NCBI GenBank assembly: GCA_036559705.1
Contig: DATBSP010000171.1
Location: forward strand, 1-43,721
Direction: 5' to 3'
Source of the DNA: Hyphomicrobium_A sp036559705
Lineage (GTDB): Bacteria > Pseudomonadota > Alphaproteobacteria > Rhizobiales > Hyphomicrobiaceae
DNA length: 43,721 nucleotides
Shown here: positions 16,676-25,377 of the stretch, in pieces
How the letters are laid out: every line of letters begins with the position of its first letter
Numbering within the stretch: the stretch's first letter is position 1
Notes under the pieces: model-generated
Databases searched by the model: none
What the model was told of the DNA's origin: nothing
The model's input: the letters and a program-made list of their open reading frames with translations, nothing else
Made by a program: the position numbers and the translations under genes

Positions 16676-17787
16676 GGGACTTTGGTGGGCGCGGCGCACG
16701 GGGGTGCGCGCTACTGGCCGCATGGCTCGCACTGGCGTTCGCGCCGGGACCGGCTGCCGCTTTCGACGATGCGGCGCTGGCGCGCCAGGCTTACGAGGGC
16801 ATCATCCTGCCAGGCTATGCCCGCTTCGATGCGATGGCACGCACCTTCGCCGACAAGGCCGGCGCGCTGTGCGAGGCGCCATCGGCGACCGCTCTCGATG
16901 AAACCCGGGCCGCGGCGCGGGCGGCCCTGCTGGCTTGGGCGCGCATAGAGCCGCTGCGTTTCGGGCCCATCACCGCCAAGCAGCGGCTCGACCGGCTGCT
17001 GTTCTATCCGGACCAGCACGGCATCGTCGCCAAGCAGACGAGCAAGCTGCTGGCGAAGCGCGACGAGACCGACATCGAGCCGGAGAAGCTGGCGGGGGCC
17101 AGCGTCGCCGTGCAGGGCTTCGGGGCCGTCGATGCGGTGCTCTACGGCAATGGCTCGCAAGCAATAGCGACCACGGCGCCGGAAGCCTCGTTCCGCTGCC
17201 GCTACGTGCGCGCGCTCGCGGTCGACATTGCGCAGATCGCCTCCGAGACGCACGGCGATTGGGCGGGCGACTACAAGCGCACGTGGCTTGCCCCAGGCGG
17301 TGACAACAAGGTTTACTTGACGGCCAAGGAGACGACGCAGGCGCTTTACCGCGCCTACGTCACGGCGATCGAGGTGATCCGCTTGCAGCGCCTGGCGCCG
17401 CTGCTGGGCGGCGAAGCCAAGGCGGCGGGTCCCGTGACACCCTTGCTACCGCACGGCGGGCTGGGATTGCCGTTTATTCTTGCCGGCATTGAAGGAGAGC
17501 GGGACATCCTCGGGGATCATGGCTTTCTCGCCGACGATCTTCCCAGCAATGACAAGGAGCGCTCGGCGATCGCCATCCTCGGCAGCGTGGCCACCGATCT
17601 CGGCTTTGCACTGCGTTCCGGCGAAGCCGCCGCTGCGATGGCGCCCAACGCGCTGTCAGATGCGAAGGCGCGCGAGCGTCTGGCGCCCATGCTGCTGTCG
17701 CTCAAGAACGCCGAAGACACGGGGCGAGCAGCACTCGGCGCCCTCACCGGGCAGACGCTGGGCTTCAACTCGCTCGACGGCGACTAG
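16672..17787 (+). CDS. Imelysin-family periplasmic protein (variant lacking the GxHxxE histidine), copy B
   Basis: The frame is open from 16579, but the GTG at 16672, overlapping the DHOR stop as GTGA, gives a proper signal peptide (ARGCALLAAWLALAFAPGPAAA). The 371-residue product contains LAWARIEPLRFGPI, LLAKRDETDIE, VQGFGAVDAVLYGNG where GxHxxE would be, and ends GQTLGFNSLDGD. It is a paralogue of the product encoded at 12525-13622. The usual cluster layout (imelysin, DHOR, second imelysin, DUF1513) would place this gene before DUF1513. Here DUF1513 sits in the opposite arm with its own copy. Confidence 0.9.
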   Translation: MRDFGGRGARGCALLAAWLALAFAPGPAAAFDDAALARQAYEGIILPGYARFDAMARTFADKAGALCEAPSATALDETRAAARAALLAWARIEPLRFGPITAKQRLDRLLFYPDQHGIVAKQTSKLLAKRDETDIEPEKLAGASVAVQGFGAVDAVLYGNGSQAIATTAPEASFRCRYVRALAVDIAQIASETHGDWAGDYKRTWLAPGGDNKVYLTAKETTQALYRAYVTAIEVIRLQRLAPLLGGEAKAAGPVTPLLPHGGLGLPFILAGIEGERDILGDHGFLADDLPSNDKERSAIAILGSVATDLGFALRSGEAAAAMAPNALSDAKARERLAPMLLSLKNAEDTGRAALGALTGQTLGFNSLDGD

Positions 17788-17799
17788 AGCGAGGTGGGG

Positions 17800-18920
17800 C
17801 TAGTCCGCGTTTGCCGCAGTCTTCTTGGCCAAGAACTTGCCCGACATGTCGCGACCACCGGCTGCGTATCCGTCGCGGTCGGCAGGCGCATGACCTCCTT
17901 GGCGTCGAGATCGAAGCGGTTGAGGTCGACCATGCGGATCGTCTGATCCTCGAAGCTCAATACATGCGCAGGGCCTGCGGATCGCGCATCACCGTGAAGA
18001 TCGTCTGGTCGGCGTGCACGCCGCCCTTTGGAAATGCCGTAAGGAATGTCGAAGTTGTTGAGCAGGTGGAAGCCGTTGAACACTCCGGCCTTGGCGTCCG
18101 CCACCGGGAAGGCGGTGGCGCTGAACACGGCGGCGCGCACAAAGCGCGATGGCGGCGTGAAGTCGCCCGGCAAGCCGAGCATGCCGGCGCCCATGCCGAA
18201 GCTCTGGAAGGTCTTGCCATCCAACTTCACTGGCGGCACATGCCGCGGATTGAGGGCAATGTAGTTCCGCAGATTTGTCACGTGCCAGTCGAACTACGGC
18301 GAGTTGGTGAGCACGCCGAGCGGGTTATCGGTGACGACGAGCTTGCCGCCGATTGGCTCGATGACGAGGCTCTTGCCGCTCTTGTCGTAGACGATCCAGT
18401 GGAACGGCTGCACGGTCGGCGGCCAACCGGGCAGCAGCGTCGGCGCCACGATCGCCTCGCCGGCTTCCACCGCCGTGCGTACCTCATCGATGTTGGCGAA
18501 CGACGTCAGGATTCAGTTGGAGAAGTCGATCGAGGACATCGACTTTCCCTGGTTGTCGGGCGTCGTCAGCGTGTACTCGGCCATGGTCGGGAAATAGAAG
18601 GCGCCGACGGCGAGGCCCTTTTTGTTGACGCCATCCATGATGCCGAAGTTTTCGAATACGATGGCGCCCAGCGCGCCGTATTTCGCCGACCACTTCTTGC
18701 CGTCGCCGTTCGGCGTCAGGCCGGTGAAGCTGTAGCCGCGCGGCACGACGGCGAAGTCGATGGCCAACGGGATGCCAAACTCGACGGTGCGCCCGTGCAC
18801 GATTGTGCCGTCGGCGTTCCGCAGCATAATGCCGGTGCAGGCGCTGGCGGTCTGCGCGGCGGCGAAGGTCAGGATCGCAGCAGCGGCGAGGCCGCGGAAA
18901 AGCATCGAATGGCGGTTCAT
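17800..18920 (-). pseudogene. Ntn-hydrolase (choloylglycine hydrolase/penicillin V acylase family) pseudogene
   Basis: From the ATG at 18920 (GGGAG upstream) the product has a signal peptide ending ASA. The nucleophile cysteine follows in ACTGIMLRNADGTIVHGRTVEFG, as expected for exported members of this family, which cleave linear amides such as bile salts, penicillin V or acyl-homoserine lactones. The frame is broken by TGA at 18513-18515 and TAG at 18294-18296. It then shifts near 18025 (after IPYGISKG; GVHADQTIFTVMRDP lies in another frame), shifts back near 17960 (LSFEDQTIRMVDLN), and shifts again near 17860 before ending SGKFLAKKTAANAD. With five lesions and intact neighbours, this is a decayed gene, not a single sequencing error. 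Confidence 0.88.
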
Positions 18921-19192
18921 GAGGTTGGCTCCCTGGGCCCGACGCATACTGATTCGGCAGAAGGCCAGACTCACCCAGGCTTGCTTGCTATCGGCTGAGG
19001 AAGACCAATCGATTTGTTTACTCTGCCAAGAGCCGTTTCGTGCACGGCCTGTGGGCGCTTGCCTCCATGATGGGCAGAAAGTGCAGCATGTTGCAAATAT
19101 GCCACGCAACTCCAGGTTAACATCTCTCGTGCCGGGAGAACTCGCAGAGCAAATCAACGCGCCCCGGCAGGCAAGACCTAGGGGAGAGTCAA

Positions 19193-19714
19193 ATGGATAT
19201 CGTCACTGCACTGGCACTCAGTATCGGACTACTCGGGGGCGTCGCGACGTACCTTTATCTTTCGGATCCGCTCGTGCTCGGGCTGCAAATTTGGGCCGCC
19301 TTCATCGCGTGGGCGAGCTTCTATCACTGCGGCGGCAAGATCCAAGGCTTCATCTCGAGCATCCTCGCCAACCTGTGGGGTGTCGTGATGGCAACCCTCA
19401 CGCTGCTGGCGGTTTCGCGTCTCGGGTTTGCCGAGCAGTTGGGTCTGCCGGTGTGGGCCGGCATTTGCGTTGCCATCGGCGTCGCCGTCATGATCCTCGG
19501 GGCCAAGATCCCGATCTTTTCGGCGATCCCGGCGACCGTCTATGGTTACGCCGCGACCGTTGCGCTGACCTTGCTGACGGCCGACGGAATGGCCAACCTC
19601 ACTCAGCCGACACTGCTGAACCCTGCGGTGATCATCGCGCTATCGATGATCGGCGGCGCTATCTTCGGTTTGATTTCCGAAGCGCTGGCGGGACTGTTGG
19701 CACGTTCGGCGTAG
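19193..19714 (+). CDS. DUF1097-family membrane protein
   Basis: The 173-residue hydrophobic protein has about five transmembrane segments and the family features LQIWAAFIAWASFYHCGGK near residues 31-49, followed by a Gly-rich helix region (GAKIPIFSAIPATVYGYA). GGGGAGAG ends a few bases before the ATG. DUF1097 proteins are inner-membrane proteins (Escherichia YcdZ is one) of unknown transport role. It stands alone on the plus strand between the broken Ntn-hydrolase gene and the convergent pgi-tal operon. Confidence 0.85.
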   Translation: MDIVTALALSIGLLGGVATYLYLSDPLVLGLQIWAAFIAWASFYHCGGKIQGFISSILANLWGVVMATLTLLAVSRLGFAEQLGLPVWAGICVAIGVAVMILGAKIPIFSAIPATVYGYAATVALTLLTADGMANLTQPTLLNPAVIIALSMIGGAIFGLISEALAGLLARSA

Positions 19715-19740
19715 GCGCGAACGTAGCTTGAGTTATGATG

Positions 19741-19774
19741 CAACGCTGTCGGGCCTCTTGGCTCGACGGCGTTG
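19741..19774. terminator. Hairpin between convergent DUF1097 and pgi genes
   Basis: CAACGCTGTCG (19741-19751) pairs with CGACGGCGTTG (19764-19774), 11 pairs with one G-T wobble and a 12-base loop. It fills the 66-base gap between the two stop codons and could serve both directions. No T-run follows, so intrinsic termination is uncertain. Confidence 0.5.
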
Positions 19775-19780
19775 CCCTGC

Positions 19781-21430
19781 TCAACGCTTGCCCGTGTGAT
19801 ACTCGCGATAGCGCCGGATCAGCGCGTTGGTCGAGCTGTCGTGTGCCAGCTTCGGCACTTTGTCGTCGCGAATTTCGCCGATGATCTTCTTGGCCAGCAC
19901 CTTGCCGAGCTCGACGCCCCATTGGTCGAACGGCCCGATGCCCCAGACGATCCCCTGCACGAAGACGCTATGCTCGTAGAGCGCGACAAGGGCCCCGAGG
20001 GTGCGCGGATCGAGACGCTCGGCAAGGATCGTGTTGCTTGGGCGATTGCCTTCCATGACGCGGAAAGGCACATCCGCCGGCGCCACGTCGTCGGCCGTGA
20101 CCTCCTCGGCCGTCTTGCCGAAGGCTAGTCCCTCCGCCTGCGCGAAAAGGTTTGCCATCAAGAGATCGTGGGTGGCGGCAAGCGGGCTCATTGGCTCCAA
20201 GACGCCGATAAAGTCGACCGGAACCGTGCGCGTTCCCTGGTGCAGCAGCTGATAGAAGGAGTGCTGCCCGTCGGTGCCGGGCTCGCCCCACACGATGGGC
20301 CCGGTCTGGTAGTCGACGCGGCGGCGTGTCAGGTCGAAGCTCTTGCCACTGCTCTCCATCTGCAGTTGCTGCAGGTAGGCCGGAAACCGCGCGAGGTTCT
20401 GCGCGTAGGGGAGAATGCCCAGCGTCTCGGCGCCAAAGAAATCGGCGTACCACACGGTAAGCAGCGCCAAGAGAACGGGCAGGTTTTTGTCCGCCGGCGC
20501 CGAGCGAAAGTGCACGTCCATGTCGTAGAAGCCGGCGAGCATAGCGCGGAAGTTTTCGGGACCCACGGCGAGCATGGTCGATAGCCCGATGGCGGAATCC
20601 ATCGAGTAGCGCCCGCCGACCCAGTCCCAGAACTCGAACATGTTGACGGTGTCGATGCCGAACGCACGCACCCCCACGGCATTGGTCGACAAGGCGACGA
20701 AGTGCTTGGCGACAGCGCTCTCGTCGCCGTGCTTGTCGATGAGCCAGGCGCGGGCGACGTCGGCGTTGCTCATCGTCTCGAGCGTCGTGAACGTCTTGGA
20801 AGCAACAACGAACAGTGTCTCGGCAGCGTCGAGATCCTGCGTCGCCTCGGTGAAGGCGGCGCCGTCGACGTTGGAGACGAAGCGGAAGCGCAGCGCGCGG
20901 TCGCTGTAGGGACGCAGCGCGAGATAAGCCATCTCGGGGCCGAGGTATGAGCCGCCGATGCCGAGGTTGACGATGTTGCGGATGCGCCTACCTGTGTGGC
21001 CTGTCCAGGCGCCGGAGCGCACACGCTCGGCAAAACCGGCCATACGATCAAGCACGGCGTGCACGTCGGGGACGACATTGTGGCCGTCAACATCGATCAC
21101 GGCGTCACGCGGGGCGCGCAGTGCCGTGTGCAGCACGGCGCGATTCTCGGTCACGTTGATCTTGTCGCCGCGAAACATGGCATCGCGCTTGGCGCTGAGC
21201 CCGCGCTCCTCGGCGAGCTTGACCAGCAGCGCCATGGTCTCGGACGTAATGCGGTTTTTCGAATAGTCGAGGACGATGCCGGCGCCTTCCGCGGTGAAGC
21301 GTTCGGCGCGTTGCGGATCGTCGGCGAACAGCGTGCGCAAATGCGCATCCTTGACCGCGGCGTGGTGCGCGGCGAGCGCCTGCCACGTGGCGCTGGTGGT
21401 GAGCGGCGCCTCGGCCGTATCGCGGCTCAT
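19781..21430 (-). CDS. pgi: Glucose-6-phosphate isomerase
   Basis: The enzyme interconverts glucose-6-phosphate and fructose-6-phosphate. The 549-residue product has the family signatures VNLGIGGSYLGPEMAYLAL, the FVVASKTFTTLETMSNA segment, and PIVWGEPGTDGQHSFYQLLHQGT holding the catalytic region. It ends with the usual FDQWGVELGKVLAKKI. I chose the ATG at 21430 (MSRDTAEAP), because the open frame upstream to 21601 overlaps the transaldolase coding region and is not conserved in character. Ten bases separate it from the upstream tal stop, so they form one operon. Some Rhizobiales have the two activities fused, but here they are separate genes. Confidence 0.96.
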   Translation of the reverse strand: MSRDTAEAPLTTSATWQALAAHHAAVKDAHLRTLFADDPQRAERFTAEGAGIVLDYSKNRITSETMALLVKLAEERGLSAKRDAMFRGDKINVTENRAVLHTALRAPRDAVIDVDGHNVVPDVHAVLDRMAGFAERVRSGAWTGHTGRRIRNIVNLGIGGSYLGPEMAYLALRPYSDRALRFRFVSNVDGAAFTEATQDLDAAETLFVVASKTFTTLETMSNADVARAWLIDKHGDESAVAKHFVALSTNAVGVRAFGIDTVNMFEFWDWVGGRYSMDSAIGLSTMLAVGPENFRAMLAGFYDMDVHFRSAPADKNLPVLLALLTVWYADFFGAETLGILPYAQNLARFPAYLQQLQMESSGKSFDLTRRRVDYQTGPIVWGEPGTDGQHSFYQLLHQGTRTVPVDFIGVLEPMSPLAATHDLLMANLFAQAEGLAFGKTAEEVTADDVAPADVPFRVMEGNRPSNTILAERLDPRTLGALVALYEHSVFVQGIVWGIGPFDQWGVELGKVLAKKIIGEIRDDKVPKLAHDSSTNALIRRYREYHTGKR

Positions 21431-21440
21431 GGGGCGTTCC

Positions 21441-22517
21441 CTATGCCAGCGCTTTGCTCTTGGCGCCGATGGACCCGAGCAAGTCCTGCCAGGAGGCGAC
21501 GAACGCCTTGGCGCCATCCGACTGCAGCTGTTGTGCCAGGGCGTTGACGTCGATACGAGCGTCAGCGTGCGCGGCAAGCACCGCATCGCAGTCGCCGCCA
21601 TCGGGGCTCAGCATGCCGTCGACAACGCCATGGTCGGCGAAGGCGCGCAGGGTATCATCCGGCATGGTGTTGACGGTGTTGGGGGCCGCGAGCGCGGTGA
21701 TGTACAGCGTGTCTGTGACGCGCTTGTCCTTGCTTGAGGTGCTGGCGAACAACAGCCGTTGCGGACGGGCGCCGAGGGATTCGAGCCGCTGCCAGCGATC
21801 CGACGCGATGAGATCGCGGTAGGCGCGATAGGCGTGCTGGCCAACGGCGATGCCGAGCCGGTGCTTCAATTCGTCCGGCACCTTTTCGACAATCGCGCGG
21901 TCCCAGCGGCTGATGAACACCGAGGCGACCGAGCGCACATCGGGGGCGAGCCCGGCCTCAATGCGCCTTTCAAGGCCACGCATGTGGGCGTCGGCAGCGG
22001 CGAGATATTGGGCCGTCGAGAACAGCAGCGTGACGTTAACCGGGACGCCGGCGAACGTTGCCGCCTCGATGGCCGGCAGGCCCTCGCGCATGCCGGGGAT
22101 TTTGATGAAGACGTTCGGCTTGCCGGCCTTGGCAAAGAGGCGCTTGGCCTCGGCGATGGTCGCCTGCGCGTCGTAGGCGAGCAGCGGCGAGACTTCGAGC
22201 GACACCCAGCCGTCAACGGTGGCGGTCAGCTTGTGCACGGGAAGGAAAAGATCAGCGGCGCGTTTCAGATCATCCAGTGCCAGCTCGATGAACAGTGCCT
22301 CGCCCAGCAGTCCCCGACGCACCAATTGCTCGATTGCCGCATCGTACTGGGCGCCCTTGCCTATGGCCTTCTCGAAAATCGTCGGGTTGGAGGTGAGCCC
22401 CGTCACCGACAAATCGGCGATCATCTTCTGCAGTCGGCCGCTGTCCAGCATGTCGCGCGTGATGTCGTCGATCCACAGGCTTTGACCGGTCTCGTGCAAT
22501 TGTTGTGTCGCCTTCAC
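21441..22517 (-). CDS. tal: Transaldolase (TalB-like, long form)
   Basis: The enzyme moves a dihydroxyacetone unit between sugar phosphates in the non-oxidative pentose phosphate pathway. The 358-residue product shows GQSLWIDDITRDMLDSGRL and VTGLTSNPTIFEKAI near the N-terminus, and the Schiff-base lysine in NVFIKIPGMREG. It belongs to the longer actinobacterial/rhizobial subgroup. I chose the GTG at 22517 because GGAGAG lies 7 bases upstream. A TTG at 22544 would add 9 residues without a ribosome site. It is the first gene of the tal-pgi operon. Confidence 0.94.
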   Translation of the reverse strand: MKATQQLHETGQSLWIDDITRDMLDSGRLQKMIADLSVTGLTSNPTIFEKAIGKGAQYDAAIEQLVRRGLLGEALFIELALDDLKRAADLFLPVHKLTATVDGWVSLEVSPLLAYDAQATIAEAKRLFAKAGKPNVFIKIPGMREGLPAIEAATFAGVPVNVTLLFSTAQYLAAADAHMRGLERRIEAGLAPDVRSVASVFISRWDRAIVEKVPDELKHRLGIAVGQHAYRAYRDLIASDRWQRLESLGARPQRLLFASTSSKDKRVTDTLYITALAAPNTVNTMPDDTLRAFADHGVVDGMLSPDGGDCDAVLAAHADARIDVNALAQQLQSDGAKAFVASWQDLLGSIGAKSKALA

Positions 22518-22643
22518 GGCGTTCTCTCCAAATCGTCGTCTCAACGCAGGCGGCGCGCAAATGGCCCCACAAACTAGCTAACGTCTCGCCTCTGGAAATT
22601 TTCTAGCGGACGCGGGCGACAAATCGTAGCGCAGTCGTCTTGC

Positions 22644-23210
22644 TCACAGCATCTCCGGTCTGAACTGGTGGCGGTAGCGATTAGTGTTGGTGCCGGAGAT
22701 CATGAACTCGCCGTCGCCGCGGTAGTGCAAGGTGCGAGGGTACGGCGGCGATTGCGCCACGTGGGCCTTGACGACCTCCCAGACGAACAGGCTGTACTTG
22801 TTGACGAGGCTCGCGTCGTGGAGCCTGCATTCGAAGTTTGCGTAGCACTCCGAAATAAGCGGCGCCATGACTTTTGCGCCCTTCTCCGGGGTCAGCCTGA
22901 ATTTGGCAAATTTATCGATTTCGCGGCCCGAGCAGTTGCCAATGCTGACCACTGTTCTCGCCATGTCGGCGGTGGGCAGATTAATGACGCATTCCTTGCT
23001 TTTGCGAATGAGTTCGCGGCTGTGGTTCGCACTCCAGATGTAGCAGCCGACCAGAGAGGGCTCGAACTCCATGATCATGTTCCAGCCCATGGTCATGATG
23101 TTGGTCTTGCCCCTATGGGCGGAGCTGACGAGCACGATCGGTCCCGGCTCGAGGAAGCGGCGCACATTGGAAACAGGGAAGTCCTTCTTGTCGTAAGTCT
23201 TGCCGCCCAT
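22644..23210 (-). CDS. Flavin reductase-like (FMN-binding split-barrel) protein
   Basis: The 188-residue protein matches the flavin reductase-like/flavoredoxin fold: PGPIVLVSSAHRGKTNIMTMGWNMIMEFEPSLVGCYIW, then ELIRKSKECVINLPTADM and NCSGREIDKF. These make the FMN site in a dimeric split barrel. Such proteins reduce flavins with NAD(P)H or act as small flavin electron carriers. The physiological partner is unknown. It lies between the tal gene (126-base gap) and the SDR gene (52-base gap), on the same strand as both. Confidence 0.87.
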   Translation of the reverse strand: MGGKTYDKKDFPVSNVRRFLEPGPIVLVSSAHRGKTNIMTMGWNMIMEFEPSLVGCYIWSANHSRELIRKSKECVINLPTADMARTVVSIGNCSGREIDKFAKFRLTPEKGAKVMAPLISECYANFECRLHDASLVNKYSLFVWEVVKAHVAQSPPYPRTLHYRGDGEFMISGTNTNRYRHQFRPEML

Positions 23211-23262
23211 CGCCCGCTCCGTTTTCTACGCGCTCGGATAAAAAACGCACAGCACGCGGCGA

Positions 23263-24012
23263 TCACACCATGCCGCCGTTGGCGCGCAGCGTCTGGCCGT
23301 TGATCCAGCCGGCGTCAGGCCCGGCGAGGAAGCTTACGACCGCCGCGATCTCCTCGGGCGTTCCCAGGCGCTCGAGCGGCGCCATCTTCGCCATGCGGTC
23401 GATAAGCTCCGGCGACTTGCCCTTGAGGAACAGGTCGGTCGCCGTCGGCCCCGGCGCGATAGCGTTGACGGTCACATTGCGGCCGCGCAGCTCCTTGGCG
23501 AGGATGCTGCTCATCGCCTCGACACCAGCCTTGGTCGCCGCATAAACCCCGTAGGTGGGCGGCAGCGTGCCGACGACGCTCGTCGAGAAGTTGACTATGC
23601 GGCCACCTGAGCGGATCTGCTTTGCCGCCTCGCGCATGGTGTTGAAGCTACCCTTCAGGTTGACGTCGATTGTGCGCTCGAACGTGGCATCGTCCGTGTC
23701 GGCCAAGTTTGACAGCGACATGACACCGGCATTGTTGACCAGCACGTCGATACCGCCGAAGGCGGCGACCGCCTCGGCAAACAGGCGGCGCACGTCGTCC
23801 GGCTTGCTGACATCGGCCTTGCAGACGGCGGCGCGCCCACCGGCGGCTTTGATGCTTGCCGCCAGCGTCTCGGCGGGCGCAGCGCTTTCGGCATAGTTGA
23901 TCACGACGGCAAAGCCATCACGGGCGAGACGCTCGGCGATCGCCGCTCCGATACCGCGCGAGGCACCGGTGATGAGTGCGACCTTATCGTTCTGGACTTG
24001 TAGGGACGGCAT
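23263..24012 (-). CDS. Short-chain dehydrogenase/reductase (classical SDR)
   Basis: The 249-residue product has the NAD(P)-binding TGASRGIGAAIAERL (about residues 15-29), DVLVNNAGVMS, the catalytic YGVYAATKAGVEAM pair (Tyr and Lys) and a C-terminal GPDAGWINGQTLRANGGMV. It resembles FabG-like 3-oxoacyl reductases in size and motifs, but the substrate cannot be assigned. The ATG at 24012 is preceded by GGAGGGTC at the right spacing, so the longer frame to 24081 is not needed. It is divergent from the aldo/keto reductase gene across a 179-base region holding a dyad at 24085-24105. Confidence 0.92.
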   Translation of the reverse strand: MPSLQVQNDKVALITGASRGIGAAIAERLARDGFAVVINYAESAAPAETLAASIKAAGGRAAVCKADVSKPDDVRRLFAEAVAAFGGIDVLVNNAGVMSLSNLADTDDATFERTIDVNLKGSFNTMREAAKQIRSGGRIVNFSTSVVGTLPPTYGVYAATKAGVEAMSSILAKELRGRNVTVNAIAPGPTATDLFLKGKSPELIDRMAKMAPLERLGTPEEIAAVVSFLAGPDAGWINGQTLRANGGMV

Positions 24013-24084
24013 GGTGACCCTCCGACTGTGGACTATGTGTGTGGCGCAGACTTGAACACCGGAAAGGCGGCGATCATTCAAGTT

Positions 24085-24105
24085 GCCGCAACAATGTATT
24101 GCGGC
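24085..24105. promoter_or_regulatory. Inverted repeat in the SDR/aldo-keto reductase divergent region
   Basis: GCCGCAA (24085-24091) and TTGCGGC (24099-24105) are exact reverse complements separated by 7 bases (CAATGTA). The site is about 75-85 bases from either start codon, a suitable place to control both genes. No regulator gene is adjacent. The nearest is the TetR gene at 25378-25965. Confidence 0.45.
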
Positions 24106-24191
24106 GGACGAGCTTTCCCTCCTCGTTTCTACGAGGCAAGATCACACGCCTTCCTCTTCGCATCCAACCACCCCGACAAGGAAATTGAGCC

Positions 24192-25220
24192 ATGGAATAC
24201 CGGCGTCTCGGCCGATCTGGTTTCAACGTGCCCGTGTTGAGCTTCGGCACCGGCACTTTCGGAGGCAAAGGCAAGCTTTTCGCTGCTTGGGGCACCACCG
24301 ACACAGCCGAAGCGCGGCGTCTGCTCGACATCTGCCTTGACGCCGGCGTCAGCATGTTCGACACGGCCGACGTTTACTCAGCCGGTGAATCGGAACGCAT
24401 CCTCGGCGAAGCCATGAAGGGCAAACGCGATCGTTCGCTCGTGTCGACCAAGGCGACCTTCCGTTCCGGTGAAGGGATCAACGACGTCGGCTCATCGCGC
24501 CAGCATCTGCTCGCCACTGTCGATGCGCAGCTGAAACGCCTGCAGACCGACTACATCGATCTCTTCCAACTGCATGCCTACGACGCCATGACGCCGCCCG
24601 AGGAGGTGCTATCGACGCTCGATACGCTCGTGCGTGCCGGTAAAATCCGCTACGTCGGCGTGTCGAACTTCTCCGGCTGGCACCTCATGAAAGCGCTGTC
24701 GGTTGCCGACAAATACGGCTACCCGCGCTACGTCGCCAACCAAACCTACTACTCGCTGATCGGCCGCGAGTACGAGTGGGAACTGATGCCGCTGGGGCTC
24801 AAGGAAGGCATTGGTGCGGTGGTATGGAGCCCGCTTGGCTGGGGACGCCTCACCGGCAAGATCCGCCGCGGCACCTGCATCCCCAAGGAAAGTCGCCTGC
24901 ACGGTTCGGCCGAGGACGGCCCGCAGGTCGACGACGAATACCTGTTCAAAGTGGTCGATGCGTTGGACGCGGTGGCCAAGGAGACGGGCAAGACGATCCC
25001 GCAGATTGCGCTCAACTGGCTGCTGCAGCGGCCGACAGTGTCAACCGTCGTAATCGGCGCGCGCAACGAGGAGCAGTTGAAGCAGAATCTCGGCGCCGTC
25101 GGCTGGAACCTCACCAAGGAGCAGGTGGCGAAGCTCGATGCGGCCAGCGAGCGACCGCTGATTTATCCGTACTGGCACCAGCGCCGCACGTACACCGAGC
25201 GCAACCCGCCACCAGTGTGA
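24192..25220 (+). CDS. Aldo/keto reductase
   Basis: The 342-residue TIM-barrel oxidoreductase shows the catalytic tetrad contexts: MFDTADVYSAGESERILGEAM (Asp, Tyr), LVSTKATF (Lys) and DLFQLHAYD (His). It also has the C-terminal NADPH-binding segment VVIGARNEEQLKQNL. It belongs to the YajO/Tas-like general aldo/keto reductase group. The substrate is unknown. The ATG at 24192 follows AAGGAAA by 8 bases. A terminator lies shortly downstream (25237-25263). Confidence 0.93.
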   Translation: MEYRRLGRSGFNVPVLSFGTGTFGGKGKLFAAWGTTDTAEARRLLDICLDAGVSMFDTADVYSAGESERILGEAMKGKRDRSLVSTKATFRSGEGINDVGSSRQHLLATVDAQLKRLQTDYIDLFQLHAYDAMTPPEEVLSTLDTLVRAGKIRYVGVSNFSGWHLMKALSVADKYGYPRYVANQTYYSLIGREYEWELMPLGLKEGIGAVVWSPLGWGRLTGKIRRGTCIPKESRLHGSAEDGPQVDDEYLFKVVDALDAVAKETGKTIPQIALNWLLQRPTVSTVVIGARNEEQLKQNLGAVGWNLTKEQVAKLDAASERPLIYPYWHQRRTYTERNPPPV

Positions 25221-25236
25221 CGGGACATGCGAACGG

Positions 25237-25263
25237 AAAGAGGAGCGATGGTGCTCCCTTTTT
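25237..25263 (+). terminator. Rho-independent terminator after the aldo/keto reductase gene
   Basis: AAAG plus GGAGC (25237-25246, one bulged A) pairs with GCTCC plus CTTT (25253-25261), and the T-run continues to 25263. It begins 17 bases after the stop codon. Confidence 0.7.
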
Positions 25264-25377
25264 GTTACCCGGCCGTGCGGCGTCCCGTCTCAATCCTGGG
25301 GCGGCGCGATTGTGCGGCCGCGTCAGGCAGTTAGAGTATGCGCAAGCGCCGGCACCGGCACATTCCGCCGGTAGATT

